From assembly GCF_024868665.1 (NCBI RefSeq), contig NC_079905.1, positions 6,327,879-6,391,878 of the forward strand: a stretch of 64,000 nt of DNA. Reading direction: 5' to 3'. Positions 45,378 to 56,555 of the stretch are shown here, in pieces. Made by a program: the position numbers and the translations under genes. Source of the stretch: Triplophysa rosa (taxonomy: Eukaryota; Chordata; Actinopteri; Cypriniformes; Nemacheilidae). How positions within the stretch are numbered: the first letter of the stretch is position 1; each line of letters begins with the position of its first letter. The notes beneath the pieces were generated by a model that ran no database searches, was not told the DNA's origin, and saw only the letters and a program-made list of their open reading frames with translations.

Positions 45378-46899
45378 TAAACAATAAATAAAAGGACCAT
45401 AGTTACATACTGAATCTCATGTAGTGTTCAAAACAAAGCATCAATACAACAGCTCAGTGATGGTAGCGTAGATCTTCCCTCAAACATTTAAAATCAATCC
45501 GCCGCGTTTAAAGTTTTTGCGGTTTGTAAATTCCCCACGACCCCTATTAGGCGTTCTTTTAGTCAAGCTTTACGTTTGAACGCAATAACGTCGGTATCAG
45601 CTCACACCAAATGAACGCAGATAAAAGCTTGAGCGGAGAGTCGGAACTTTCATGTCTCCGCAGAGGCTCAAAGGCTCTAACTACAGACATCCTCAGATGG
45701 GGTTCACTGTGGTTTGTTTATAGGGGCTGAAGGGAAACCGTGGCAGGCAGAGACTGGAATCCCCCACTCGGGACGGCAGAGAAGTCAGATCCACTCAAAC
45801 CCGCATCGACGCGATTAAACAACCGCTGAGGTCCGATGCTCAGGTTCGCTTTCCGTAGACAGGGCCGCAGAGACCGAGCCCCCAGCAGGGGCCGTCTGTC
45901 CATTCAAAAGAGAGAGAAGGGGAAAAACATCATTTATTTAGAGTGTTTACTGTTTCTACCAGGCCTTAGAGAGGAAACTTATTTTTTAGAATTTTCCTCC
46001 AAGTATAAAAGAGCAGGCCAACTCTAGGGTATTCAGCTTCCAAAATGATGAACAGTACTAGTCTCTTTGATTTTCATCACCTTTATCAATGACAGATATG
46101 ATTTTCCTCTCTCTCGCCGAGTTATGAATATTTCACCACAAAGGGCCTGTCCATTGACTGCAGGGTGGCAGGAGCCAAATGTAGATAGAAGGGGTTGAGC
46201 AATTCTCTCTGTCTGTTTAATAAGATCACATGCATTGAAGTGTCTTTGATAAACGGAGACTTACACAAATATTTAGACTGTTAAATTATATAAGGAAATC
46301 AACTATAGCATGGCACCTGCAGAGGACTACAGATGATAATAAAATCTTAACCTTGAATGCACTGTAAGAGCCAAGAATATTTAATGTTCTCACGGAGAAA
46401 AAAGACCTAAAGCTGTTCAGAAAAACGTTTTCCAGAATACAGCTAATATCTTGACCTCTAAACATCTCCACATATGGTACAGATGGTTACCAGCTTATCT
46501 GATTTTTTATTTTATTTTTTAGTCGGTACTAAGATTTGCAAGAAAAGTGTTCATTCACTACTGTTAATTTCATGGACTTTATCTCATAAAACACTTCTAC
46601 TTTCACTAGTTTATTTCATTTTCCCTCAACAACGACCAACAGTGTTTACCCATGCGTTACTGTAGAACTGTCATTTTTCATGCATTGTTTCCTTAACAAG
46701 GATCCTGCACTCCTGTTTTTTTTTACTAACTGTCTGCTCTCAGAGGAAAATCTCATGAAAAATGGTCTGCAAGCACCTGGACACACCACTAGACATTTCT
46801 TCACCTTTAATCCGCATATGCGTATCTATTTTGACTTACTAAACCCCACAATACATTAAAAATGAGCTCAAATACTTTAAAAGAAGCATCATTTTCTCT
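45378..46899. other. Non-coding stretch
   Basis: 45480-45900 is balanced (CCGCCGCGTTTAAAG; ACGCAATAACGTCGG, a small palindrome near 45580) and might hold an island. The rest is AT-rich. Frames near 61-66 codons are unsupported. Confidence 0.3.
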
Positions 46900-47330
46900 C
46901 GTGTAAAGAAATTGTGTAAAATTGCTCAGAAACGTCCAATCAACTCAGCCTAATTTACCGGCGAGGTCCCATAGCATCATTTGATTTAAAATCGGAGTCT
47001 TTGAGAATCGTAAGAGCGCTGATCCACCCAGAGCGTCTAAATGACAAGCTGACTATTACACCATAAAGCAACACCAATTTAAATTGCAAAGCAGTTTGCC
47101 AGGTCTCTTCAGAAGCAATATCTGCGAGTATTTCGCAAATGTACGAAATAAATATAAAAGGGAGGGAGATGCAAATGAGGGTGACGGAGGACTACTTTGA
47201 GGCGACTAGGTAATGCTGCAGCTATTCATCACGGCGCGGAGAGAAAGCACTCGCGTCCGTCCTTAGCATATTCTAATGAAGGCCATCATGCAAATTAGCG
47301 TGACCTTTTCTGGGCTTTTTTATTCAAGTT
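46900..47330. promoter_or_regulatory. Strong candidate enhancer with two perfect octamers
   Basis: Two perfect ATGCAAAT octamers lie 119 bp apart in the same orientation (47169-47176 and 47288-47295), the second in GCAAATTAGCGTGACC. Nearby are GCCTAATTTACCGGCGAGG, CATCATTTGATTTAAAATCG, GAAGGCCATCATG, CCTTAGCATATTCTAATG and GGTAATGCTGCAGC. Unique sequence of about 430 bp. POU/SOX-type neural enhancer activity is inferred. Confidence 0.42.
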
Positions 47331-47580
47331 CACATTCAATGGAGAAATGTGTACATACGCTAGGCAAGCAAGCGGACGCGTACACACGCACACCCGGAAT
47401 TATATCGAGGCATAACAAATACTCTCCCCCCTCTCTAGCCGAAAACACCATAGTGACTAATTACAGCAATCAATGAGAGTACAAACAGACTAAACCACAG
47501 CTGGGAGACAGACAGGGATGTCTGAAAGAAGAGGATAGGAAGTATGACAGGAAGTATGTCAGAGAGTTAGACGTGACGGG
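47331..47580. other. Spacer before the CTCF-like site
   Basis: Purine-rich toward its right end (GACAGGAAGTATGTCAGAG); GACAGGAAGTATG resembles an ETS-type GGAAGT word. No gene. Confidence 0.3.
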
Positions 47581-47593
47581 CCGCCAGAGGGCC
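47581..47593 (+). promoter_or_regulatory. Predicted CTCF core motif
   Basis: CCGCCAGAGGGCC matches the core CCRSYAGRKGGC on the plus strand over its first twelve bases. It lies in GC-rich, repeat-free DNA (GTGACGGG upstream, ATCTTTCTCACGCC downstream). Single motif matches are frequent genome-wide, so occupancy is unknown. Confidence 0.4.
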
Positions 47594-48278
47594 ATCTTTC
47601 TCACGCCTCCCTCCCTTCGTGCGAGCATACGTCAAACACACAAATAAATAAATAAACCGCCTGGTAGACGGTAATTGACAGCTAGCGAAGCAGTCGAGTT
47701 ACATACCCTTACAATGACTTTGAACTTTTCCGCTTGTAAAGATTAAGCATAGATATTGAAATATTGAATGCAAGATGGCCCGGTACAAAAAGATGGAGGA
47801 AGATCATGTTGGGGGGTGTTGGTTCAGTATCGCCTGTTCATCAGTAAGCAGACCAGGCTTTTTCTCTGCACAGACAGTTATGGATAGGAAACATTATCAG
47901 CCATGGTAATTAAAGGCAAAACTTATACATGCTGGGAGAGTGGAGGGAGGGGGGCGTTACACACACCTATCATTTATCACACACACCGGCTCTGCCAGAG
48001 AGCAGATGAGGTGGACCGCTACACCTCTACAAGCTTTTACGCTTGTGTTGGACGAACGTTTTGGAGGTTTTCGCCCTGTGATGTGCATCCTGAGAGCCTG
48101 AACTCATGTTTGCAGGGTGCCGATATACGGCGGAGGAAAAATAGCTGCAAAGGACAGGCTTTGACTTGTAAATAATTGGTTAGTGTTTCCCAGTGGAACA
48201 TAAGCACATAAGGAGATTAATGCTGCAAATGTTTCTCCTACAAAGGAAATGGAGGTCTCGTGCTTTGTTCCCTCACAT
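47594..48278. other. Non-coding stretch
   Basis: Contains four AAAT units near 47640-47660 and GGTAATTGACAGCTAGCG at about 47670 (TGACAG TALE word). The 90-codon frame at 47903 has no motif. Confidence 0.3.
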
Positions 48279-48365
48279 GCAGTGGCCCCAAAAAGTATTT
48301 GGACGCCTTATATGTATGAACGTCATTGCAATAGATAACAACATCAAACAAAGTGGTGCCTGCTA
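48279..48365 (+). repeat. End of CAGTGGCCC repeat family
   Basis: Starts CAGTGGCCCCAAAAAGTATT and continues TTGGACGCC... to GTCATTGCAATAGATAACAA. It is collinear with the reverse complement of 4540-4613. Similarity beyond about 48365 could not be assessed because the 4.6-kb copy is cut by a family A element. Confidence 0.6.
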
Positions 48366-48684
48366 GCAAACTAAGTTCAGTTTTCCTAGTCATTTTTTGC
48401 AGTTACTTTTTACCAACTGTATATAATTAGAACTGTCTTTTATAATTGTATATAATAGTATTGCGTATATAATTCCTGCAAGCTCCTGTCAATTAATCCA
48501 AATAACCACTTGCCTACTTATCTAACCGCATTGCTATGTACAGCTGCTATACTAAACCTTGTACCGAACTTTTGTTCAAAGTATGGAAAAACATAAAAAA
48601 GCCTACAGTATATTAAATCTGGTTCAATTGATGTCATCAACATTCTTCTATGTTCAAAAGGCCAAGCACAGTATCTACTACATA

Positions 48685-48686
<2 letters not shown>

Positions 48687-48726
<40 letters not shown>
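48687..48726. repeat. (CT)n microsatellite
   Basis: Twenty CT units. Frames through it show Ser-Leu repeats. Confidence 0.94.
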
Positions 48727-48730
<4 letters not shown>

Positions 48731-50176
48731 CTGGGAGTAGAACCACTCTAGCACACTTCACATCATGGAGAATGACATCTTCAGCCTGCCAGGACCAGTC
48801 AGCACCAGTGCTGTCACAAACACACACTCGCACATGTTCTCAGAGTTTCTCACTCACACTCACATCTAAGGGCATCAGGCGGGTAGAGACACTGCGGCTG
48901 GAACAGCAGGAGTCCTGCACATCGCATATCCATCAAAACCTGCACTGCAGAGACAGGCTGTTGACATGCATACTGTAAAATACACACAAGAAAAGGAAAG
49001 CGCATGGAAAATATGAATGCACAGACAATACTTATTAGAAATATTAGTGATGACTCAAAAGACACTAAAGATCATTTTATTGGTCAAAATCTGTGCAAAA
49101 CGAGTCATCAATATTGTTCAACAACAGCAAATACAGACGACCGGAATGCTTCATTTAGCATCTTTAATAACAACCCACAACAAGGCAGAAAAACAGGAAG
49201 TGGTAAGCTTTGATGACTTACAGGGACAGAGGTGAGCCCACGGGAGGAAAGAGAGAACATGCACTGTTTGATTGAAGATAAAGGGGCATTTGGGACCATC
49301 TCTCACACAAAGATGCACACACTCACACATGCAGAAAGTGAGACGGCCAGAACGGAGCGACGGAAGGCAAACTGAAGAGAGAGGAAGAGATGGAGAGACT
49401 GATAGGCGCTGATCTTCATGATAAGCGCTCCTGACAACTTGTGAGCGGTTTGCTGGTAGGACACTAATTGCCAATGAAAGGTGACCGGGAAAGAGGCAAA
49501 GCAGCTCAACTCACATAGGCCTCTCGCCTCGGTCCGACATGATACCCAACGACAGCGCACATCCTCACATCAAAACCCGAACACACACACACTCCGACAC
49601 CGACCCATCACTCTGCGTGAAAACGGCGCACTGATACTCCCCTGGCACCCTGGGAAAAAAGGATGGTAAGAGTGGTGGAGGGCGAGAGGGATGGACGAGA
49701 GAAAGAGAGAGATGAATCGTATTGACGGATACCCCACGGTGGTGAGGTTGATGTTGAATCTGCCTAGAAAGGAGGAGGAAGGTGAGACCCATGAACTGAG
49801 TGCCATTTAACTGGCCAAGATTGAACCTTTTCCAGCCGTCTTTACGATGACGTGCAGAAGCCCAGGGCACTAAGGGTATGAAGACAATGTTAGTTAGGGC
49901 TATAGGATGCTAAAGCAAGCATCACTTGCTCATATTCTTTGTCTATAGGGTTAGGGACTATTGTAATTCTCAAACTTAGGTTTGTAGAACTATATGTACT
50001 GTATGATACCTAAAGACATGCAGCTTGTTAAGACAATGAGACTTTTTCATGTAGTTTTTACGTTTAAAAAATGTGCGTTTACATGAAAAGTTAACATTAA
50101 AGGACACTGAATTGAGCAATGAAATCACGGATTTATATAAGGGTTGACCAAATCTCTCCAATAGGGACCCCTTAAG
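48727..50176. other. Non-coding stretch
   Basis: Many overlapping frames of 61-107 codons on both strands (49004-49870) have no domain. Short CA and GA tracts occur. No repeat family assigned. Confidence 0.3.
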
Positions 50177-50744
50177 TTAAAGGGGTCATATGAAACAGCT
50201 AAAATGAATATTATCATTTGTTTTAGAGTAATGCAATGTGTATACACGATTTAAGGTTCAAAAACGCTGTATTTTACACATACCGTGCATGTTTGTATCT
50301 CCTCTTTGCCCTGCCTCTCTGAAACGCTCAGATTTTTTACAAAGCTCATCGCTCTGAAAAGCGAGGTGTGCTATGATTGGCCAGTTAACCAGTGCGCGGT
50401 GATTGGTCGAATACTGCAAGCGTGTGATGGAAATGTAACGCCTCTTACCATATTAGGAACATCAGGTTCCAAAGCAATTGTACTGACAGGTACGCCCACC
50501 TTACTTGCATATACTTTTGGGCGGTCTTAGTCAAATCATACCATGAACTGATGTAGATTTGTGGGGGTGTGGTTACACGAGGCGTTTCAGGCAGGTCTGG
50601 GTGAGCATTCGCTTTTAGATAGAATGCATCTTTTGTTCCGACACTTCAATTTTTGCATTTTACGTGTCTAATACATGCATGGGCAACTTATAACACACCA
50701 AAGACACAAAAAAAACACATATTCGCGCCATATGACCCCTTTAA
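50177..50744. mobile_element. TTAA-flanked MITE, family B (568 bp)
   Basis: Left end TTAAAGGGGTCATATGAAAC; right end GCGCCATATGACCCCTTTAA. The 16-bp perfect inverted termini TTAAAGGGGTCATATG begin and end in TTAA. The interior includes TGCTATGATTGGCCAGTTAA and GTTCCAAAGCAATTG, and is non-coding (the 81-codon frame at 50285 is unsupported). The family is recognised as common in cyprinid genomes. TTAA targeting suggests a piggyBac-like mobiliser but is not proof. Confidence 0.9.
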
Positions 50745-50794
50745 GAAAGCCAGATTCATACTAATAAGTTAAAGGGTATATCACTAAACATATA

Positions 50795-51072
50795 GAGAAA
50801 GTTCACCCAAAAATTTAAATTATTGCATCATTTAATTCCCCCATGTTTTACAAAACCTGTATGACTTCCTTTATTCTATGGTACACAAAAGAAGATATTT
50901 TGAGAAATGTCTCAGAGGTTTTGTGTCCATACAATGTAAGTCAAAGGGGCCCAATGTTGTTTGGTTACCAACGTTCTTGGAAATATCTTTTTTGTCTTCT
51001 GTAGAAAACAAACCGATTTAAAATGAGGGTGAGTAAATGATAAAATAATTTTTATTTTTAGGTGAATTATGT
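50795..51072. mobile_element. TTAA-type MITE, family A (worn ends)
   Basis: AGAGAAAGTTCACCCAAAAA, then CCTGTATGACTTCCTTTATT and AAAGAAGATATTTTGAGAAA, with the mirrored half GTTTGGTTACCAACGTTCTT and TGAGGGTGAGTAAATGATAA, and terminus TTTTTAGGTGAATTATGTC. The outer TTAAAGGG is lost at both sides. It sits 51 bp from the family B element. Confidence 0.8.
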
Positions 51073-52318
51073 CTTCAAGAAAATATCTATTGGGCTTTTT
51101 TGTGATCATGATCATAGACTTCTTAGGTCTCTTTTAAATTAGGCCTAACTACCACCCATACCACTACCATCAGTCACCTAGCAACACAATAAAAAACACT
51201 CAGAACACCTTAGCAACCACATAGAAATGTCCTTAAAAAACACCCTAGCGTTGTGTAGGAATTTTTTGTGCATATCTAGTTTCATTTTACATATGATGGT
51301 CTGTGGTAAGTGTATACGCACATCTTTCCCTTCACATTATAACCGTAATGTTATTCAACTTAAAAATAAAAACATAACGCAGACAAGGCCAATAAGTTCA
51401 CATTAACAAGAAATACCAGTAGCATGTTCCAACGGGCGTACTTGTCTCGTGAAATTTGGTAGGAATATTCGCTGCTTTGGCGGGTCAGAGCTCTGACAGT
51501 GATTAGCGTCTGGACGCCAACGAGACATGAGGTTTCAGAAAGTGTCTGGCTGCGCTCGCTGTCCTCTCCGGGCTTGTGAAACAATGCTGTTAGACGGTAC
51601 CACACATATACAGAGAGACAAAGTGAAAAAGAGAAAGTACTGGCTGTAAAAATATTCCTGGCACGATATATCACCAAGCACAAATTCCATAAGGACAATT
51701 TGCAGCTTATGTGGAAAAAAATAGGTTAGTTATGGAGGTAGGGAGGTGAAGACAGGAGGAGAGAGAGAAAAGAAGGGCTCATGCAGGATGGAAGAGGTAG
51801 ATTTATAACGCTCCAACAGTTTGCTCATAACTCCTGAAGAGAGGCAGCTGTCAGGATGGCGACAGGATTGCTAGTGGTCAGCGGCCACCAGAGGATACGA
51901 ACGCGTGAAAACACAAGTAATGGTTAGCGTGCTAGCGTGTGTCATAGGTAATCAATGCGGGAGGGAAGTACAGGGTTACAGGGAAAATAAAAAGGCCTGG
52001 TAGAGTTGCACCAGAGTTGACAGCTCTCCAATAAGAATGACTTGCCCCTCCCCTCCATCCCATAATCACAGTCCAATCGCATCCAGACCTCCTGGGGAAG
52101 AGAGGGAGAGATAAGGGAAAGACGACAGATGTGAAGAGTGGACTTGGTGATTGTTGGATCTTCAATTTTCTGACCCATGGACCTTTTTTCACCCATTACC
52201 TCAGTTCCAAAACTATATTTATAATATCTCTTACTTTGTCCACCATATTTGATTGATTGTCTCACTTAGCCAGTTTTTCCCAGACACACAGATGACAGCC
52301 TTAAATTTTTGGCAAGTC
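51073..52318. other. Non-coding stretch
   Basis: The section 51150-51260 (CACCCATACCACTACCATCA; ACACCTTAGCAACCAC) has an imperfect periodic look of unknown origin. The remainder is unique-looking. Minus frames of 86-112 codons are unsupported. Confidence 0.3.
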
Positions 52319-52613
52319 TTAAAGGGACAGTTCGCCTAGAAATTAAAATGCTTTCATTATATACTCACCCTCATGTAATTTCAAATCTGTCTGACTTTCT
52401 TTCTTCTGCAGAACACAAACGAAGATATTTTGTAGAATGTTGGTAACCAAACAACGTTGTTCCCCATTGACTTTCATTGTATGGAACCACTGAGACATTT
52501 CTGAAAAAAAAAACGTATTTTGTGTTCTACAGAAGAAATAAAGTCATACAGCCTTTGAATGGTATGAGGGTGAATAAATGATGACATAGTTTTTGGGTGA
52601 ACTATCCCTTTAA
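52319..52613. mobile_element. TTAA-flanked MITE, family A, full length (295 bp)
   Basis: The best-preserved copy. It begins TTAAAGGGACAGTTCGCC, has CTGACTTTCTTTCTTCTGCA, ACGAAGATATTTTGTAGAAT, TTGGTAACCAAACAACGTTG and CCCATTGACTTTCATTGTAT, and ends TTTTGGGTGAACTATCCC + TTTAA. TTAA is present at both boundaries. The two halves are partly complementary (AGAACACAAAC / TTGTGTTCTACAGAAG). No coding capacity. Confidence 0.9.
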
Positions 52614-53788
52614 GAAGCAGCATAGCTAGGATGCCTAACTTTTGTAACAGGTGCAATGAAAACCAGCTTTGAAACTGAGGTTTTGACTTTCTCCTTGTAA
52701 TTCCTACCTCTTTATTTCCTGACTTAAAAGTCTAAATGAACATGACAGTGTGAACCACGATTTATTCCTTCCTTCAAAGACTAACAAGTCCAGACCAGAC
52801 ACTATGCCACAGTTCCCTACCCATAATGCAGTGTGGCCCGTTCAGGCCTGCCTTTGAGGCCTAATCCACCTGGCACTTATGTGACATAAAATCTTCCAGA
52901 AATCTCTCATTCTTTCTCTTATTCTCCTTCTCTCTTTCTCTATTGATCTGGCTGGTGTGTAGAAGCTGGATCTCTTTACAGTGTGGTGCCAGACTGTTGG
53001 AGCCAGAGCTCTGGATGTCTGCTCTCAGTAGAAGCGATGACGACACCCTGAGGATCCTCTCTGCACGGACTTGAAATAATAAAACCAGGCTCTTGCTCTC
53101 CATCACCCCCTAAGCTGTCGATACATCTGCCGCGCACGCTGAAATATGCGAGGACATCCTGCTCGCACGTGAAGACGGCTACCGGTATTTATGTCGTGTG
53201 GCTGGAATACAAAAACGGCCTGTTTGTGAATGTCAGTTTCCAAATTGCTTTTTTGATGCTTCAATTTTTAAAATAAAAAACACGTCAGAGGGGCTGAGAT
53301 CAGTCACAGGTTGCTGTAACGGATCTTAGTCATCCCAGAGGGCTATAAGAAATCTGATTGAACAGATGAGACAGCTAATGACTGGTAAAAGGTTTGGTGC
53401 TTTTCATTTAAGAGTCTGCCACAAAGACGGTTTTTCAAATATATATATATATTTTTTTTTTTTGAGGATCATTTTTATCTGTCTGGTATTGTGATTTGGC
53501 ACTACAACACGCCCAGCCCTGGTCTCATTTAGAACAAAACTGAAACTGATTGATTGCAATGAAGCAAGCTATTATTTCTTTGTTAAGAGTTTGACCTTGA
53601 GAATCAGGCACTTTAAAGTATTTACTTTATGAATGTACATTATTGGATATGTTGTGCATGATTCATTGGTGCATATTATTTTAAAGAAAAAAATGTTTGT
53701 TCTTGAGATCTTTAATTAAGATCAATGATGTCACCCATTTTTCTTACCTTACCAAGCACCTGTCAAATAGAAACAACTATTTGGAACC
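52614..53788. other. Non-coding stretch
   Basis: Contains (AT)n followed by T11 at about 53440-53463. 53140-53200 is GC-balanced (CGCACGTGAAGACGGCTACC). No gene. Confidence 0.3.
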
Positions 53789-54136
53789 CTTACAGAAAAG
53801 ACACACGAAATTCACATGTGCAAAAAAAACGTGTGATCACATGTGAAATGTGTGTTTTTGGAACATGTTGGTGTGAATTCCATGTGAATTCCCACGTGAA
53901 ACCCATGGGATAACATGTAAAAACCCATGGGATAACATATGCTACATGTCTCCACATGTGATCACATGTTCTTCACGTCACCACATGTTGCACATGTCAT
54001 CCCATGGGTTTTTACATGTTATGTAAAATGTGATCACACGTGTTTTTTTGCACATGTTAAACACATGTTGTATACATGTGATCACATGTGAAAAACATGT
54101 AAAAAACATGTGAAATTCATGTGTCTTTTCTGTAAG
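53789..54136. mobile_element. Palindromic ACATGT-rich foldback element, 348 bp
   Basis: The inverted ends CTTACAGAAAAGACACA and TGTGTCTTTTCTGTAAG are identical over 17 bp, and 29 of the outermost 32 positions match. The interior has 16 ACATGT hexamers, four TGATCA-centred palindromes of the type CACATGTGATCACATGTG (about 53831, 53952, 54029, 54074) and three CCCATGGG words. Long internal arms (AAAACCCATGGGATAACAT and its complement) make most of the element able to fold on itself. It is non-coding. The mobiliser is unknown and the target duplication is not clear. Confidence 0.8.
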
Positions 54137-54200
54137 TCCAAGCACATCTTACTATTTTACATCTTGTTTCAATTCAATATGTTATTTAGGTTGGGTATAC

Positions 54201-54601
54201 TTAAAGGGATAGTTCACCCAAAAATTTTAATTCTGTCACGAATTACTCACTCTCTAGTTGTTTTAAACCTTTGTTTGGTTGAACACAGAGAAAGACACTT
54301 GGACGAATGCTTGAAACCAAACAGTTCTTGGATCCCATTGACTACCATAAAAGGAAAAATGAGAATGGTAGTCAAAATTCCCCCAGAACTGTTTGCTTTG
54401 TCTTACATTCTTCAAAATATATTATTTTGTGTTCAACAGAACAAAAAAATTATCAAGTAATTTTTCCTACTATGGCTATTAATGGGGTCCAAGAACTTTT
54501 TGGTTACAAGCATTCTTCCAAGTATTCTTCTTCAGAACAAAGAAATGTCAAATGTGAGTAAATGATGACAATACTGACAACTATGACAACTACCCCGTTA
54601 A
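54201..54601. mobile_element. TTAA-flanked MITE, family A (long variant, 401 bp)
   Basis: Starts TTAAAGGGATAGTTCACCCA and ends GACAACTACCCCGTTAA. The interior is longer than in other copies and holds two self-complementary blocks (ACCAAACAGTTCTTGGATCC; CAAGAACTTTTTGGTTAC). It therefore looks like a subfamily or a copy with an internal insertion. It sits 64 bp from the ACATGT foldback. Confidence 0.78.
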
Positions 54602-54879
54602 CTAACATAAACAAGCTTCAAAAATGACAGATCACTTTTAATGTCATGCAATAGGTCTCATGCAAAAAAAAACTCCTATTGAAACCAATCCATCGTCCAG
54701 CACCTCAAGGTAATTCATTTGTAAGATGATAAAACAGGTGCCGTTTAAATAAACGCACGCTCCGCTTTCCTCCTCGTGTCTGGAAAATAAAAAACAAAAA
54801 AAAAGAATAATACGATTCTTCTGTTTAAACAGAAAAACACTTCAGAAGTGTCAAGTGTCAGAGTAATTAAAAAGAGAAC
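54602..54879. other. AT-rich spacer
   Basis: Nothing recognised. Confidence 0.3.
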
Positions 54880-55110
54880 TCTGGCCCTCTCCTCGGGTGA
54901 GAATCGCTGAACACATTAAGTTAACAAAAGCACGGGGCAAATAAGAGCCAAGGGAGAAGTGACAGTTATCTGCTAAATTCATAAATGTGGCTTTTTGTAT
55001 AACGGTAATCATCATCCCTCATGCTGTCATTTTCCATTTTAATTGCTCGCCTCGGTGCTTTGGCTCAGGGAAGCCATTGGAACCCCGCAGAGCCCACTAT
55101 AGAGCTCGAA
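54880..55110. promoter_or_regulatory. Strong candidate conserved non-coding element
   Basis: ACACATTAAGTTAACAAAAG, GTGACAGTTATCTGCTAAAT, TCATAAATGTGGC, AACGGTAATCATCATCC, ATGCTGTCATTTTCC, TTTTAATTGCTCGCCTCGG and GCTCAGGGAAGCCATTGG in unique sequence. GATA (TTATCT) and TALE (CTGTCA) words lie beside TAAT cores. Inference only. Confidence 0.37.
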
Positions 55111-56197
55111 AAAGGAGAGAGGTACAAAAAGAAAAGGAAATCTAGAGAGTCTTACAATCTGACTGCTCCAGTTTAGGTTACTGCCACGTGAACATCTGAC
55201 AGGTTAATTTTTTGCAATTAGACCGTTCTGAGCGCAGACGGAACAGGTGAGGACTTCATTAAACTTTTTTTAAATGTGTACATAAAACCCGAGCGCTAAA
55301 TTACGCTAATGACGAATATTCTGAACACAAGCTATAAAGTTTGCCCAACAGGCAAATGGCAACGCACCAGTCTTCGCTTATATGGTGCAAAGAAAAAAAC
55401 GGTGTATCCGGGACGGGGTTTAACCTCAAAGCGTGCTGCAGAACATGAACTCTTGATTACAAAGAAAAATGGGTTTGGAGAGGAAGAGCGTAGCAAAATG
55501 TAAAATCATAACAGGATAAAAATCAAGTCACGAGGCTAAGCTAACATCGTGAGCACCACCCCTCATAGTCGCCATGTCGTATATTTTATAAGACATCAAA
55601 AAGAAATCAGCGAGGACTTCTTTAGATTTCATCCTAATCTCACGCTGTTATCTCTTTCCTCTTCGTCCAAAACCAGCTCATATTTCACCCTCGGTATCTT
55701 GTTATTTCTATAATCTTGTTCCCGCCCATGATAGATTTCATAGAGCAAAGCATTTATCACAGGGTTTCAGAAATGAACTTAAGTTTTGCCGTGTCTTAAG
55801 TGCGAGTTTGTGGGCTGAATTTAAGAGACGGTAATGTTATTGAGAAGTATTGGTGAGTTTTAGAGGTTTTTTTGTGAGAGAGAACGTATAAGAAAAACTA
55901 CATCCCGGTCGCGTGAATCTTTGTACCTAATATTAATAATATTATTATTATTAATATTATGTTTGTTCATTCTCATTTAAATATCTTATAGTCAGTTCAA
56001 ACATATCTATATATATTTATTTTTATCTTCATTACATTTTCTGTGAAAAGCATATATTGCGTGTTTAGGAAGTCCATTTCTGAACACCTGCAACCATGTT
56101 ACACAACAATTTCAAAATAAAATAAAATAAAATAGAGAGATACCTGTTTGCACTCTGCAGCCCCCTGTTCAATCATTTTAAACGTCTACATCAACAT
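55111..56197. other. Non-coding stretch with AT palindrome
   Basis: CTAATATTAATAATATTATTATTATTAATATTAT at about 55928-55959 is a near-perfect AT palindrome that could extrude or be fragile. 55200-55330 contains GGTTAATTTTTTGCAATTAG and TAAATTACGCTAATGACG, a weak island. No gene. Bases are quoted here in part only for location. Confidence 0.3.
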
Positions 56198-56225
56198 CTC
56201 TCTCTCTCTCTCTCACTCTCTCTAG
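56198..56225. repeat. (CT)n microsatellite, interrupted
   Basis: CT units with CA and TAG interruptions, ending in CTAGCTCTCTG. Confidence 0.82.
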
Positions 56226-56249
56226 CTCTCTGCTGGAGTGTTTTTATCA

Positions 56250-56520
56250 GACGGTCTGTTTTAAATGTTGCTGACAGATCCTGCCTCCCTCTCAGTGTAA
56301 TTATAGGCAGAGGAGAGCTGGGGCTGAGGCAGGGTTGGATGTAGCCAGGCCTGTGTAATGGGGATAATTAACTTACCCTCATCACCCCATTTCAAAGGCC
56401 TGCTAGAGAAAAAGAGAGAGACACTTTGGGGTGGATTATATCAGCTGCTGCAAATAGGGCTGGGGGTCTCCTGGCCCCTTTAAAGCCCCCTGGTGTCACA
56501 GACCTTATAAAGGTAAAAAC
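56250..56520. promoter_or_regulatory. Strong candidate conserved non-coding element
   Basis: CTCAGTGTAATTATAGGCAG, GGGGATAATTAACTTACCC, CACTTTGGGGTGGATTATATC, AGCTGCTGCAAATAGGGC and CCCCTTTAAAGCCCCCTGG. Repeat-free and balanced, with TAAT and TTTAAAG cores. A CTCF-like motif lies at its right end. Inferred. Confidence 0.38.
56485..56496 (-). promoter_or_regulatory. Predicted CTCF core motif (minus)
   Basis: The minus strand reads ACACCAGGGGGC, matching the CCRSYAGRKGGC core at 11 of 12 positions (first C is A). Its orientation is opposite to the plus-strand site at 47581, making the two convergent. Confidence 0.38.
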
Positions 56521-56555
56521 AGATAGATTAGACAAATGAAGGTGCCACCCATGCA

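Noticed and set aside
55928..55960. AT palindrome as possible replication origin or promoter
   Set aside because: Simple ATT/AAT repeats form such palindromes readily; there is no supporting context.
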